64,000 nt of DNA from Gammaproteobacteria bacterium (GCA_016707425.1 JADJHU010000004.1:115255-179254); one strand, 5' to 3'; shown: positions 36,128 to 45,752, numbered from the stretch's first letter. Program-made: numbers and translations. The notes: generated by a model from the letters alone, not told the origin.

Positions 36128-38377
36128 CTACCAGCGATAGCTGAAAGTCGCACCATAGGTGCGCGGCTCATGGAAAAACGCCAGAGTCATGCCCGCGAAG
36201 GCCCCGGGCCCGAAATCGATGTACGAAGCGGGTTGCTGCTTGTCCAGGACGTTGCGCGACCACAATGCAAACTCACCCGTGCCAGGCCCGCCCACCTGGA
36301 TCTCCGACAGGGCGAGCCGCAGGTTCAGCAGGCCAAAGCCCTTGACGATCGTGTCGCCAGCGACCTGCCGGGTCGGATCCACCCTCACGATCTGGTACGG
36401 GGACTTGTAGTACCAGGACGTATAGCTGTAGTCAGCCAGTCCGCGCCACAGGCCCCAGGAGGTGCGCCCCAGCCGTGCATCTGCCGTCAGATTGAGCGTG
36501 TGCTTGGGCGCGTGCGCGAAGGACCGGTTGTCGGCGACATTGGCGACGGGCATCCCGACGGCCGGCGCCTCCAGGAACTCATCGTACTCGCCCTTCAGAT
36601 AGCCGTAACCCAGCTGTAGCCTGAGCGCATCGATCGGCACCCAGACGCCTTCGAGTTCAAAGCCTTTCGTCGTGGCTTTGCCGGCGTTGCGGATGACCGT
36701 CACACTCGGCTGGCCGGTGAACTGCGACACCTGCATATTGCCGATCGTGTTGTGGAAGACTGCAGCGTTGAGCTGGAGCCGCCCGTCGTCGGACCGGAAC
36801 TTGGCGCCGATCTCGTAGGTCTTCTGGTCCTCGGAGTCATACGGCTTGACCGCCTCGGCGGCGCTGCCGGCCTCGCCGGGGAACCCGCCGCTCTTGAAGC
36901 CTTCGGAGTACTTTGCGTACACGTTCAGGCGCTCGCTGATGCGGTAGGCGACCGAGGCCATCGGCGTCGTCGCCGCGAACGAGGCTTCCGCACTGACTTT
37001 GGGAATCGGCGCACCCGCCCCGGTGATGGACTTGTAGCGCCAGCCGTTCTTGTCCTCTTCTGTGCGGCGCAGGCCGACCGTCAGCGTGAGCGCATCGGTA
37101 GCATGCCAATCGAGCTGCCCGTAGGCGGACTTCGCCTTTGTGCCGAAGCCATACTGAGAACTGTCAGTGCCGAAGAAATAGATGTGGGGGTTGATCGTCT
37201 GGCCGTCGTCCTCGTAGTAGTAGAGACCAGCGACATAGTTCAGCTGCTCGGTGGTGCCGACCCACTGCAGCTCCTGGGACTTCTGCTCGAAACCGGAAAT
37301 CCGCACAGAGGTCGCGATCGTGAGCGGTGTCCCGTCCAGATCGAGCGAGTCGTCGTTCCTGAGGGTACGCCGCGCACTGATGGACTTCAGCTGGTTGTGC
37401 TCGTTGACATCCCAGGTGAGGGTGAGCGCATGCCCGTGCAGCTCGAGCTGCTCGTAGCCCGGGAAGTTGGTGCTCACCGTTGTGCGCCAGTCGCGCGACA
37501 CATAGGCTGCTGCGGCAGCGAACAGCGGCGCCGTCGGCCCCGCGGCCGGCGGATTCAGACGATAGAGCTGGTTGTGAGGCGGAGCCTGGTCCACGCGGGT
37601 GTAGTCGAAGTGGTAATCGACAGTGAAGTTGTCCGCAACATCGAGCGCGAGCGCCACGCGCGCCCCGAGCTTGTCGCGGCTGTCGAGCTCGCCGCCACCG
37701 GTGAGCTTCACCAGCCCGTCCCGGTCCTCCTTGCGCGCCGCCAGCGACAGTCGGGCAATGCCGAAGCGCGGCAGGTCGAGCGACAGCTTCTCGATGTGCG
37801 CACCATAGTTGCCGATCTCGAGGCTTGCCGTGCCCCCGAACTCGCCGCTCGGCTTGCGGGTGATGAAGTTCACGGCACCCGCCATGGTGTTGCGCCCGTA
37901 GAGCGTGCCCTGCGGACCACGCAGCACCTCGATGCGATCGAGATCGACAACGTCGAAGACGGAGCCCACTGCCTTCCCGAGATACACCCCGTCGAGGTAC
38001 ATCCCGGTGGTCTGCTCGAAGTACATTGCACCGTTGATGGTGACACCGCCACGGATCGCCACGTGCGAGGTAACATTGCTCGTGGGATAGCGAGTCACTG
38101 TGAGATTGGGCGCAATCGACCTGAGGTCCAGCACATCCTCGAGGCCGCGCGCCGCGATCTGCTCGGCCGAGACGGCGCTGATGGCGATCGGCACATCCTG
38201 CAGCTTCTCCTCACGCTTCTGGGCGGTCACGATCACCTCGTGGATCGCCGGTTCGTCCGCTTTTTCGGAGACACTCTGCGCGGACGACATCCCCGGGACC
38301 AGAACGGCAGTTCCGATACCCACAATGACTGCGCCGCAATGGACGCCATTCGTACGAAGCTTCTGGATCACTCGCAT
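36128..38377 (-). CDS. TonB-dependent receptor 1
   Basis: A 749-residue outer-membrane receptor. Signal peptide at the N-terminus (about 1-34, ending near SSAQS), TonB box EVIVTAQKREEKLQDVPIAI near 48, plug domain with RIEVLRGPQGTLYGRNTMAG near 135, 22-strand-like barrel, and a terminal Trp preceded by aromatic alternation (GATFSYRW). It resembles the receptors of sphingomonads and steroid degraders that import hydrophobic compounds rather than siderophore-iron. Divergent from an exported NTF2-like protein. Confidence 0.92.
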   Translation of the reverse strand: MRVIQKLRTNGVHCGAVIVGIGTAVLVPGMSSAQSVSEKADEPAIHEVIVTAQKREEKLQDVPIAISAVSAEQIAARGLEDVLDLRSIAPNLTVTRYPTSNVTSHVAIRGGVTINGAMYFEQTTGMYLDGVYLGKAVGSVFDVVDLDRIEVLRGPQGTLYGRNTMAGAVNFITRKPSGEFGGTASLEIGNYGAHIEKLSLDLPRFGIARLSLAARKEDRDGLVKLTGGGELDSRDKLGARVALALDVADNFTVDYHFDYTRVDQAPPHNQLYRLNPPAAGPTAPLFAAAAAYVSRDWRTTVSTNFPGYEQLELHGHALTLTWDVNEHNQLKSISARRTLRNDDSLDLDGTPLTIATSVRISGFEQKSQELQWVGTTEQLNYVAGLYYYEDDGQTINPHIYFFGTDSSQYGFGTKAKSAYGQLDWHATDALTLTVGLRRTEEDKNGWRYKSITGAGAPIPKVSAEASFAATTPMASVAYRISERLNVYAKYSEGFKSGGFPGEAGSAAEAVKPYDSEDQKTYEIGAKFRSDDGRLQLNAAVFHNTIGNMQVSQFTGQPSVTVIRNAGKATTKGFELEGVWVPIDALRLQLGYGYLKGEYDEFLEAPAVGMPVANVADNRSFAHAPKHTLNLTADARLGRTSWGLWRGLADYSYTSWYYKSPYQIVRVDPTRQVAGDTIVKGFGLLNLRLALSEIQVGGPGTGEFALWSRNVLDKQQPASYIDFGPGAFAGMTLAFFHEPRTYGATFSYRW

Positions 38378-38495
38378 GTCCCGTTCACCTGGTAGCCATG
38401 TTCACTTGCAAATCCATGCCGCGGGTTACGCATGCAACCTCTGGCATCTCTCGTCGCCGTCCAAGCTAAGCAGGGTTCCGCCGGGGAGTAAATTC

Positions 38496-38519
38496 GCAAT
38501 TTTGCAGCACTCTGCTGCA
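38496..38519. promoter_or_regulatory. Palindromic operator candidate upstream of receptor 1
   Basis: Two adjoining dyads lie mid-way in the 253-bp divergent region: gcaa-tt-ttgc (38496-38505) and a perfect 7-bp inverted repeat tgcagca-ctc-tgctgca (38503-38519). They share the bases tgc. Position and symmetry suit a repressor or LysR-type operator controlling the receptor and the divergent gene. Confidence 0.4.
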
Positions 38520-38630
38520 GGATCGATCACCGGAGACGGCTCCATTCCCGCTGCCTTCGCCGTAATCTGTCCCGTCTGGCGGTCAGTTCCATGGAACTTG
38601 CCACGCATCCATCCGACAAGGACTTGCCCG

Positions 38631-39188
38631 ATGAATCGCACCACCACGCTCGCCCTGTCTGCAATCCTCCTGGCTGCAACGGCTGTCGTCGCTGCCGTCC
38701 ACGCCGCCACGCGAGGCAGCGGCGAGAGACCGGACGATGTCGAGCGCTCGACAGCAGAGATTGCACGCCTGCCCGTGGCCTACGCGTGGGCAGTCGACGG
38801 CAAGAACATCGATGACATGATGGACATCTTCGCCGAGAACGCGGTCTACGACCTCTCGGCCTACGGTCATGCCAGCGTCGCGGGGCGAGCAGCCATCCGG
38901 GAGCTCTTCCTGCGCTCAGTGTTTCGCGCGGAACAATGCTCCTTCAGCAGCATCTCGAATGTCAGAGTCGAGGTCCATGGTGCAAGGGCGAGCGGTGCCG
39001 ATTACTTCGTGCACCTGGGCTACCGGGATCCGAGCTATCCCGAAAACACGCGCCACTACGTGGAAGGCCAGCACTTCTACGAGTTCGTCCGGGAGGGCGG
39101 CCGATGGAAGATCTCCCGCATGCTCGGTCGCCCGACCTTCGAGACCACCGAGACGTTCGCACCTGAGGGCCTCAGGCACTGCCCGTGA
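38631..39188 (+). CDS. Exported SnoaL/NTF2-like protein
   Basis: A 185-residue protein with a signal peptide (MNRTTTLALSAILLAATAVV, cut near Ala-His-Ala at 25) and an NTF2/SnoaL-like domain: AYAWAVDGKNIDDMMDIFAE, then AVYDLSAYGHASVAGRAAIRELF. Members include ketosteroid isomerase-like and scytalone dehydratase-like folds, so a periplasmic isomerase or dehydratase acting on the imported substrate is conceivable. The catalytic set cannot be assigned by eye. Faces its own promoter opposite receptor 1. Confidence 0.75.
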   Translation: MNRTTTLALSAILLAATAVVAAVHAATRGSGERPDDVERSTAEIARLPVAYAWAVDGKNIDDMMDIFAENAVYDLSAYGHASVAGRAAIRELFLRSVFRAEQCSFSSISNVRVEVHGARASGADYFVHLGYRDPSYPENTRHYVEGQHFYEFVREGGRWKISRMLGRPTFETTETFAPEGLRHCP

Positions 39189-39228
39189 GCGGCGATAGGA
39201 CGGAAGCGCGGACAGCGCACAGGCGCCG

Positions 39229-40461
39229 TCAGCCGAGCGCTCCCGCCTTGCGCAGGTCCGCGATCCTCTGTTCGTCATAGTCGAGGACAGTGCGCAGCAC
39301 CTCCTCAGTGTGCTGGCCGGCCGTCGGTGCCTTCGCAGGGAGCGGCAGCTCCTCTCCGACGAAGCGCACGGGATAGGGGAGCATGTCCGCGCCGTGGCGC
39401 TCGTGCGGCATGAGCTGCATCCGCGCCCTGAACTGCGGGTCCTCGGGCAGGTTCTTCGGTGTGTTCACCGGAGCGATCGGCGTGTTCGCCTTGACGCTCA
39501 AGGCGAGCCACTCCTGGGTGGTACGGGTGCGGAAGACGTCACGGAGGATGGCGCGCAGCTCGAGATTGCCGCGGGCATGATCGGCGTACTTCGACCCAGG
39601 CCATTTTTCGAAGAGATCGGGACGGCCGACGCCCTCGCAGAAGTTCTTCCAGAAGGCCTGTTCGGAGGCCATGAAGAGCACGTGGCCGTCCTTCGACTCG
39701 TAGATCTGGTATCGCACGCCCTCGCGCATCCCGGCCGTGGCCACCGGGCGCCGCTGGTAATTGTCGGCCTTGTTGCCGGTCACCACATCCTCGGGGCGGG
39801 CATAGGCCAGGTAGCTCTCACTCCGATACCAGTCGAAGGCTGCGGAAGCGTCACTCTGCGCGAGGTCCATGAAGCAGCCCTCGCCTGTCTCGCGCGCGCG
39901 CAGCACGCCCGCCAGCACTGTGAGTCCGCCGATCAGGGGCGCCGCAAAGATACCGATGCCCACGTGCTCGGCGATATAGCAGAACCCCTGCTCGTCGTAA
40001 GCCGGCGTGACCACACCCGACCAGGTGTCATAGGCGATGCCGTGCGAGGGCATGTCCCGGTACGGCCCGGTCATCCCCCAGCCTGAGACGGTACAGAAGA
40101 CGATCTTCGGATTGATCTTGCGGAGATCCTCATAGCCCAGCCCGAAGCGGGCGAGTGCCCCCGGTTTGGAGGCCTCGATCACGACATCCGCGCGCTTCAC
40201 GAGCTCACGATAGACCTCCTGGGCCTCAGGGGTCTTGAGAGCGAGCACCAGGCTCTTCTTGCCACGGTTCAGGTGGTAGTGCATCAGGGAGATGCCCTCG
40301 ATGATCGGCCATGTCATCTCGCGGATGTAGTCCCCGGCAGGCGTCTCGACCTTAATGACCTCGGCACCGAGATCTGCGAAGGAGGTGGTGATGGCGGCTG
40401 GGCCGAGCACGGAGCTCTCGACGACACGCAGGCCGGCGAGCGGGGGACGGGGATGAGTCAT
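39229..40461 (-). CDS. CaiB/BaiF superfamily protein lacking the usual catalytic Asp
   Basis: A 410-residue protein: PLAGLRVVESSVLGPAAITT, LGAEVIKVETPAGDYIREM and a normal C-terminal domain. Counting back from the TGEG turn, the position of the CoA-transferase Asp falls in EHVGIGIFAAPLIGG, which has no Asp. It is neither a standard transferase nor an obvious racemase. Start MTHPRPPL at 40461 rather than the upstream in-frame Met. Divergent from receptor 2. Confidence 0.85.
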   Translation of the reverse strand: MTHPRPPLAGLRVVESSVLGPAAITTSFADLGAEVIKVETPAGDYIREMTWPIIEGISLMHYHLNRGKKSLVLALKTPEAQEVYRELVKRADVVIEASKPGALARFGLGYEDLRKINPKIVFCTVSGWGMTGPYRDMPSHGIAYDTWSGVVTPAYDEQGFCYIAEHVGIGIFAAPLIGGLTVLAGVLRARETGEGCFMDLAQSDASAAFDWYRSESYLAYARPEDVVTGNKADNYQRRPVATAGMREGVRYQIYESKDGHVLFMASEQAFWKNFCEGVGRPDLFEKWPGSKYADHARGNLELRAILRDVFRTRTTQEWLALSVKANTPIAPVNTPKNLPEDPQFRARMQLMPHERHGADMLPYPVRFVGEELPLPAKAPTAGQHTEEVLRTVLDYDEQRIADLRKAGALG

Positions 40462-40513
40462 GTTGTGCAGTCTCCAGGTGGACGAGGCAGGCATCAGTGG
40501 GCCATTACGCCAT

Positions 40514-40529
40514 CTCCGGTCTTCCGGAG
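40514..40529. promoter_or_regulatory. Inverted repeat upstream of receptor 2
   Basis: A perfect 6-bp inverted repeat ctccgg-tctt-ccggag in the 242-bp region between the CaiB-like gene and receptor 2, about 50 bp from the former's start. It may be an operator, or a hairpin in the leader of the receptor mRNA. Confidence 0.35.
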
Positions 40530-40703
40530 CACGCTGCCTGTCGGGTCATTGCTGTGTCATTTCGTGTCAGATGGAGCACGGCGGAGGGGCGCGTGGTCCG
40601 GGCCCTCTGTTGCGGCACCACACGAGTCGGCGTATTTTGTCCCAAAGCACCGGGCTGTTGCACTCGTACAGCGAAGAAGGCTGAAAATCGGAAGGGGAGT
40701 CGC

Positions 40704-43118
40704 ATGGCGAACAGGTCATGGATCGGAGGATTGGGAGCGGCATTCGTCGTCGTCCTGGGCTCGACACCACTGCCGGCACAGGAGAGTTCCGCCCAGCCCA
40801 CCCTCGCCGAGGTCATCGTCACCGCTCAGAAGCGCGAGCAGTCGCTGCAGGACGTACCGATCTCGGTGGCCGTCATGGGGGAAGAGCAGCTCGCTGAGCT
40901 CGGCATCCGCACACTGAGGGACTTCGCCGGCAACGTGCCGAACCTCTACGTCAACAACTTCAACGGGCGCGCGGACATCGTCCGCCTCTTCATCCGGGGC
41001 ATCGGCCAGAATGATGTCAGCATCACCCAGGATCCCTCGGTGGCGCTCTATGTCGATGGCATCTACGTCGGCACATCGGCCGGAGCGGCCTTCGAGTCAC
41101 CGGACATCGAGCGTATCGAGGTGCTGCGCGGCCCGCAGGGTACGCTCTACGGGCGTAACGCCACCGGTGGCGCCGTGAACATCGTTTCACAGAAGCCATC
41201 GGTCGGGCACTTCGACGGACGCCTCGAGCTCACGGGTGGAAACTTCGGCTACCAGCGTGCCAGCGGCGTGCTGAACATGCCCCTCGGGGCCCAGGCAGCC
41301 CTTCGCATCGCGGTACTCCACGCGACGCGCGACGGCTGGATCGAGAATACCGGGCTCGGCAAGGACTTCGGCGGCCAGAACCGCAATGCCGTTCGGGCAG
41401 CACTGCGGTGGCAGCCCCGGGAGCGCTTCGTGGCAGATTACGCCTTCGATCTCTCGAAGTTCCGGGACACGCCGCCTCTGAGCATCGCCGCCAGTGGACC
41501 GGGCAGCGGCGTCTATCCGCTCGGCGCGCCCTTCAATCAGCCTGGCCTCGGCATGGTGATCCCGGCCGTCAGCGTGACCTATGCGAACAACCCGCCGCTG
41601 GGTGGCCGGCCCGAATCCGTCCGGGCCATGCGCACGGTCGAGGCGAGCGACACCCGGGTGGAGGGTCACGCCCTCACGCTCGAATGGAAGCTGACGGACA
41701 CGCTCACGCTGCGTTCCCTCACCGGCTATCGCGACGTGCATGCCGATCAGCTCGCCGATTACCACCCGAACGCGCTTGCAAGCATCGTGCTCGCCACCTT
41801 CCCGGCCATGATCCCGATCGCGCCGGCGGGCGTCCCGAACTCGGCGATCACCCAGAGTGAACAGGTCATCGATTTCCGCACCTTCTCGCAGGAGCTGCAG
41901 GCGCTCGGTGAGACCGGTTTCGCAGGCGGCAGCACACTCGCCTACGTCGGCGGCCTGTACTACTACTCCGATAGCGCTGCGCTCCATGAAGTCTACGGTA
42001 ACGTGCTCGGGCCACGCGACCCGAACAACTACACCACGATCGATGACGAATCCTACGCGGCATTCGCCGACCTCACGTGGACACCGACGGCCCTCGGCAA
42101 GCGGCTGCATCTGACGGTCGGCGGCCGCTATTCGGAGGACAGGCGCAAGGCGTTCCGCGTACAGGAGAACTCCTTCTCCTTCGCTGCTGTTGGCGGGTTC
42201 ACGGCTGCAAACTGCGTCCGCTTTGCCTCCAACTTCGCCGCGCTCGGGATCCCCTGCGTCCCGAATGGTGCAATCGTCGGAAGCAATTTCAGGCGCAACT
42301 TCAGCAATTCGAGCGTCTCCGGCACGATCGCCTTCGATCTCACGCCCGACATCAACGTCTACGCCAAGTACGTGACGGGCTACAAGAGTGGCGGCACTTC
42401 ACAGCGCTCGGCAAATCCCGTGAAGTTTGGGGAGGGGTTCCAGCCTGAGGAGGTCGTCTCCTATGAGCTCGGCCTGAAGAGCAGCTTTCTCGCCCGCCGG
42501 CTCACCCTGAATGCGGCGATCTTCCAGATGAAGATCGATGACTATCAGGCGAGTCTGCAGAGTGGCTTCTCGACTGGAGACCGCGACTTCTACAGTATCA
42601 GCGGCAGCAAGATCAAAGGGCTCGAAGCCGAGCTTGCTGCGGCCATCACGAGTGAGCTGCGGCTGCGGGCCAATGCCGGGCTCCTCGACACCACGTTTGG
42701 CGAGAGCTTCCACGACGTGCTGCTCGATACGGGACAAATCAAGCGGCAGTTCTTCGTCGAGCCCTTCTCGTACGCACCCAGGGAATCCTTCACCCTCGGC
42801 CTCGACTACCAGCGGTCCCTCGCGAGCGACTGGACTCTCGGTGGTTTCGTGAACTACGCCTACCAGAGCGAGATGCACAGCTCGAGCAATGTCAACGACG
42901 ACCGGATTCTCGGTGCACGCGGGCTACTCGACGCGGGCGTCTCCCTTGCACGGGATCTGGGCAGCGGAAACCTCACGCTGCGGCTATGGGGCCGCAACCT
43001 TGCTGACAAGGAGTACGACCTCGGCGACACGGGCTCGTTCAGCTTCGCGGGCGCCGCCGAGACGGTGGAATACGGGGATCCGCGGACCTTCGGGCTGACG
43101 ATCGACTACCGCTTCTAG
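40704..43118 (+). CDS. TonB-dependent receptor 2
   Basis: An 804-residue outer-membrane receptor. Signal peptide about 1-26 (WIGGLGAAFVVVLGSTPLPA), TonB box EVIVTAQKREQSLQDVPISV, plug with RIEVLRGPQGTLYGRNATGG near 150, barrel, and aromatic end (GLTIDYRF). Start ATG 40704 follows the SD gaagggga; the open frame upstream to 40497 is not part of it. Receptors 1 and 2 are paralogues and may import related steroids or hydrophobic acids. Confidence 0.93.
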   Translation: MANRSWIGGLGAAFVVVLGSTPLPAQESSAQPTLAEVIVTAQKREQSLQDVPISVAVMGEEQLAELGIRTLRDFAGNVPNLYVNNFNGRADIVRLFIRGIGQNDVSITQDPSVALYVDGIYVGTSAGAAFESPDIERIEVLRGPQGTLYGRNATGGAVNIVSQKPSVGHFDGRLELTGGNFGYQRASGVLNMPLGAQAALRIAVLHATRDGWIENTGLGKDFGGQNRNAVRAALRWQPRERFVADYAFDLSKFRDTPPLSIAASGPGSGVYPLGAPFNQPGLGMVIPAVSVTYANNPPLGGRPESVRAMRTVEASDTRVEGHALTLEWKLTDTLTLRSLTGYRDVHADQLADYHPNALASIVLATFPAMIPIAPAGVPNSAITQSEQVIDFRTFSQELQALGETGFAGGSTLAYVGGLYYYSDSAALHEVYGNVLGPRDPNNYTTIDDESYAAFADLTWTPTALGKRLHLTVGGRYSEDRRKAFRVQENSFSFAAVGGFTAANCVRFASNFAALGIPCVPNGAIVGSNFRRNFSNSSVSGTIAFDLTPDINVYAKYVTGYKSGGTSQRSANPVKFGEGFQPEEVVSYELGLKSSFLARRLTLNAAIFQMKIDDYQASLQSGFSTGDRDFYSISGSKIKGLEAELAAAITSELRLRANAGLLDTTFGESFHDVLLDTGQIKRQFFVEPFSYAPRESFTLGLDYQRSLASDWTLGGFVNYAYQSEMHSSSNVNDDRILGARGLLDAGVSLARDLGSGNLTLRLWGRNLADKEYDLGDTGSFSFAGAAETVEYGDPRTFGLTIDYRF

Positions 43119-43125
43119 CAAGGAG

Positions 43126-43153
43126 GCGGGGGCGGGGGCGCTCCCGCCCCCGC
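43126..43153. terminator. Hairpin between convergent genes
   Basis: A perfect 11-bp GC stem (left arm gcgggggcggg, right arm the complement) with a 6-nt loop, in the 41-bp gap between receptor 2 and the convergent amidohydrolase. It lacks a T-run but its place suits a two-way terminator. Confidence 0.6.
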
Positions 43154-43159
43154 TCTGAA

Positions 43160-44137
43160 TCACCTGGCAGGCTTCGTCCGCTTCCGGGGCTCGATGCCCG
43201 TGAGGCGGGCGAGGTTCAGGCCGAGGATGTTGGCCTTGTCCTGCTCGGTCACCTGCGGGTAGCCCCATTTCTTCCGCAGGTCCTCGGGAATCTCGAGATT
43301 GCGGATGTAATCGGTGATGCGCGGCAGGTCGTCGAAGGGCAGATCGAAGCCCATGACGATCTTGTCCGAATTCATCCACTGCAGCGCCGTGCCGATGGCA
43401 TGGTAACCACGATAAGGGGCACGCTGGTACCAGCCGATGATGCCCGAGATACTCATGTACAGATGCTGGTGCTTGCCACACAGCCCGATGAGGAGCTCGG
43501 TATCCGGCCAGCCGGCGTGATAGGCGATCACCCGCAGGTCCGGGAAGGCAATCATCACGTCGTCGAGCTGCCCCACGTGGCAGTGGCTGTTCGGCTGCGG
43601 ATTCACGTAGCTCATGCCCGTGTGCACCGTGAGCGGCACCTTGAGCTCCTGGGCCTTCTCGTAGAAGGGCCACAGGCGCCGGTCGTTGATCGGGCCCGCA
43701 TCTTCCGGCTGATAGACCTTGCAGAGCTTCGCCCCCTTCTCCTTCACCAGGTATTCCAGCTCCCAGACTGCGTGCTCGATGCCACGGCGGATCATCGGCC
43801 CGACATTGGCCTCGAGATACATCCGTTCCGGATAGGGCTCGATCTGCTGGAGCATGAAGCCATTGGTGGAGAAGGACACCACCCCGCCCGTGATGTCCAT
43901 CATCGGCTCGCGCAGGCAGAAGGCCACGTCCACATTGGCCCGGTCCATGTGCTTGATGAGCTCACTGGCCAGCGGCTGCGGCCACTCGCTGTCGAGATCC
44001 CGCCCGGCCCAGGCCTTGAGCACGCCGTTGACGCTGTCGTGGAACTGCTTCATCCCCGGGTAGTAGGTGATCTCACTCATGGTCTGCAGGTTCATGAAGT
44101 GAAACTCGGTCATCGCGACGAAATGGTCCTTGCTCAT
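43160..44137 (-). CDS. Amidohydrolase-2 family protein
   Basis: A 325-residue TIM-barrel protein of the amidohydrolase-2 (ACMSD-like) family: PLTVHTGMSYVNPQ, VIAYHAGWPDTELL, SDKIVMGFDLPFDDLPRI. The N-terminal metal motif HxH is not obvious (only TEFHFMNLQT), so metal binding may be reduced. Such proteins hydrolyse C-C or C-N bonds or decarboxylate; a beta-keto acid hydrolase role is possible but unproven. Start at MSKDHFVAM, after an SD-like aaaggag. Possibly downstream of the aldehyde dehydrogenase operon, 157 bp away. Confidence 0.8.
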   Translation of the reverse strand: MSKDHFVAMTEFHFMNLQTMSEITYYPGMKQFHDSVNGVLKAWAGRDLDSEWPQPLASELIKHMDRANVDVAFCLREPMMDITGGVVSFSTNGFMLQQIEPYPERMYLEANVGPMIRRGIEHAVWELEYLVKEKGAKLCKVYQPEDAGPINDRRLWPFYEKAQELKVPLTVHTGMSYVNPQPNSHCHVGQLDDVMIAFPDLRVIAYHAGWPDTELLIGLCGKHQHLYMSISGIIGWYQRAPYRGYHAIGTALQWMNSDKIVMGFDLPFDDLPRITDYIRNLEIPEDLRKKWGYPQVTEQDKANILGLNLARLTGIEPRKRTKPAR

Positions 44138-44294
44138 GCGCTGCGGCTCCTTTCGGTGGGAGGGGTGACGACCGCGGATCAGAATGCCTGGCCCGCCCGC
44201 ACGCCCCGTCGGGGATCGTACTACACCCGGTCTGCCTCGCCTGTCCACAGGCCGGACGCCGGTCCGGTCAGGCCCGGGCGGTCGCAGCCCGGGG

Positions 44295-45752
44295 TCACTT
44301 CATCATGCTGTCGATCACCTTGCGGTAGCGCGCCCCGTAGGGCGGCCGTGTCCCGAAGAGATCGGCGAGACTGGTTCGCGATTGCACGTAGACCGCCCGT
44401 GCATGCGAAAAGCGCCTGAAGCCTTCGCGTCCATGATAGGCGCCCATGCCGCTCGGCCCTACGCCCCCGAAAGGCAGGTCTTCACAGCCCGTATGTGCCG
44501 CGATGTCGTTGATCGTCACGCCCCCTGACTGGGTACGGTCGAGCAGTTGCCGCAGCTCGGCGCTTCCGGGCCGGCCGAAGTAGTAGAGCGCCAGCGGGTG
44601 GTCGTTGCGATTGATGAACCCGATTGCCTCGTCGATGTGGCGGTACGTGCGGACCGGCAGGAGCGGGCCGAAGATCTCGTTGCACATGATGGGCTGGTCG
44701 TCCGGTGGGTTGATCACGAGGCACGGAGCCATCCGCCGCCGCGCGGGATCCGGAAAGCTCTCTCCTGCCGGATTCAGCTCCACGATCTCCACACCTGCTG
44801 CCGCGGCCGACTCGCGATAGCCCTGCAGCCGTTCGAAATGGCGTGCGCTGATGATCGATGTGTAGTCCGGGTTGTCCAGGAGCCGCGGGTACATGCGTGC
44901 CAGCGCGGCACGCAGCGCCTCCACCACCTCGCGCAGCCGTTCCTCTGGGACGTAGAGATAATCGGGAGCAATACAGATCTGCCCCGCGTTGCTCAGCTTG
45001 AAGTCCATGATGCACGTGGCCACCCGGTCGAGCCCGAAGGCCAGATCCCGGCTGATGATCACGGGAGACTTGCCGCCAAGCTCGAGCGTCACCGGCACGA
45101 GATGCTCGGCGGCCGCCCGCATGACGTGCCGGGCGATGCCGCCGGCACCGGTGAATACCAGATGATCGAAGGGCAGCCGGGAGAACGCGCCTCCGACGTC
45201 CAGACCTCCCGGGAATACCGCGACCTCCTCTTCGCTGAAGTAGCGGGTCGCGAGCTCCGCCAGGAGGGCGGAATTGCGCGGCGTGAACTCCGACGGCTTC
45301 ACCATGGCCCGGTTCCCGGCAGCCAGGATGTCCGTGAGCGGCGTCGCTGTGAGGTTCAGCGGGAAATTCCACGGCGAGATCACGCCGACGATCCCGAGCG
45401 GCTCGTGGCGTACCCAGGCCCGTGCACCCAGGAGTGCAGGCAGGAACGCCACCCTGCGCCGCTCGTCCTTCATCCACGCCCGCAGATGTTTCTTCGTGTA
45501 CTTGATGCCCGCAATCGGAAAGGCAATCTCGGTCATCGCCGCATTCGCGAGGGAGCGCTGCCCGAAATCGGCGCGGAGTGACTCACAGAGCGCCGTCTCG
45601 TTTTCCCGCAGGAGCGCCGCGAGCCGGTCGAGCCGATCGATGCGCGTGCCGTGATCGGCCGGCCCGGACGCGCATTGCGCTGCCCGCTGACGCTCGAGGG
45701 TCTCACGCATGCGCGCCGCGACGGCCGGGTCGCTCCCGTGGATGTCGTTCAT
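44295..45752 (-). CDS. Aldehyde dehydrogenase (coniferyl aldehyde dehydrogenase-like)
   Basis: A 485-residue NAD(P)-dependent aldehyde dehydrogenase. Seen: GVISPWNFPLNLTATPLTDI, VTLELGGKSPVII with the catalytic Glu, NAGQICIAPDY with the nucleophile Cys, and NEIFGPLLPVRTY. The C-terminal form resembles membrane-near CALDH proteins. The ATG at 45750-45752 overlaps the chaperone stop by 4 bp. As the last gene after the Mo hydroxylase, it could oxidise an aldehyde formed at the hydroxylated side chain to the acid. Confidence 0.92.
   Translation of the reverse strand: MNDIHGSDPAVAARMRETLERQRAAQCASGPADHGTRIDRLDRLAALLRENETALCESLRADFGQRSLANAAMTEIAFPIAGIKYTKKHLRAWMKDERRRVAFLPALLGARAWVRHEPLGIVGVISPWNFPLNLTATPLTDILAAGNRAMVKPSEFTPRNSALLAELATRYFSEEEVAVFPGGLDVGGAFSRLPFDHLVFTGAGGIARHVMRAAAEHLVPVTLELGGKSPVIISRDLAFGLDRVATCIMDFKLSNAGQICIAPDYLYVPEERLREVVEALRAALARMYPRLLDNPDYTSIISARHFERLQGYRESAAAAGVEIVELNPAGESFPDPARRRMAPCLVINPPDDQPIMCNEIFGPLLPVRTYRHIDEAIGFINRNDHPLALYYFGRPGSAELRQLLDRTQSGGVTINDIAAHTGCEDLPFGGVGPSGMGAYHGREGFRRFSHARAVYVQSRTSLADLFGTRPPYGARYRKVIDSMMK

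Noticed and set aside
36752..38395. 547-codon open frame on the plus strand
   Set aside because: Antisense to TonB-dependent receptor 1, no domain.
40497..40703. N-terminal extension of TonB-dependent receptor 2
   Set aside because: The extension has no signal peptide; a proper SD and signal sequence begin at 40704.
43126..43153. Small RNA or riboswitch in the receptor 2 / amidohydrolase gap
   Set aside because: Only a GC hairpin in a 41-bp convergent gap; terminator is the simpler reading.
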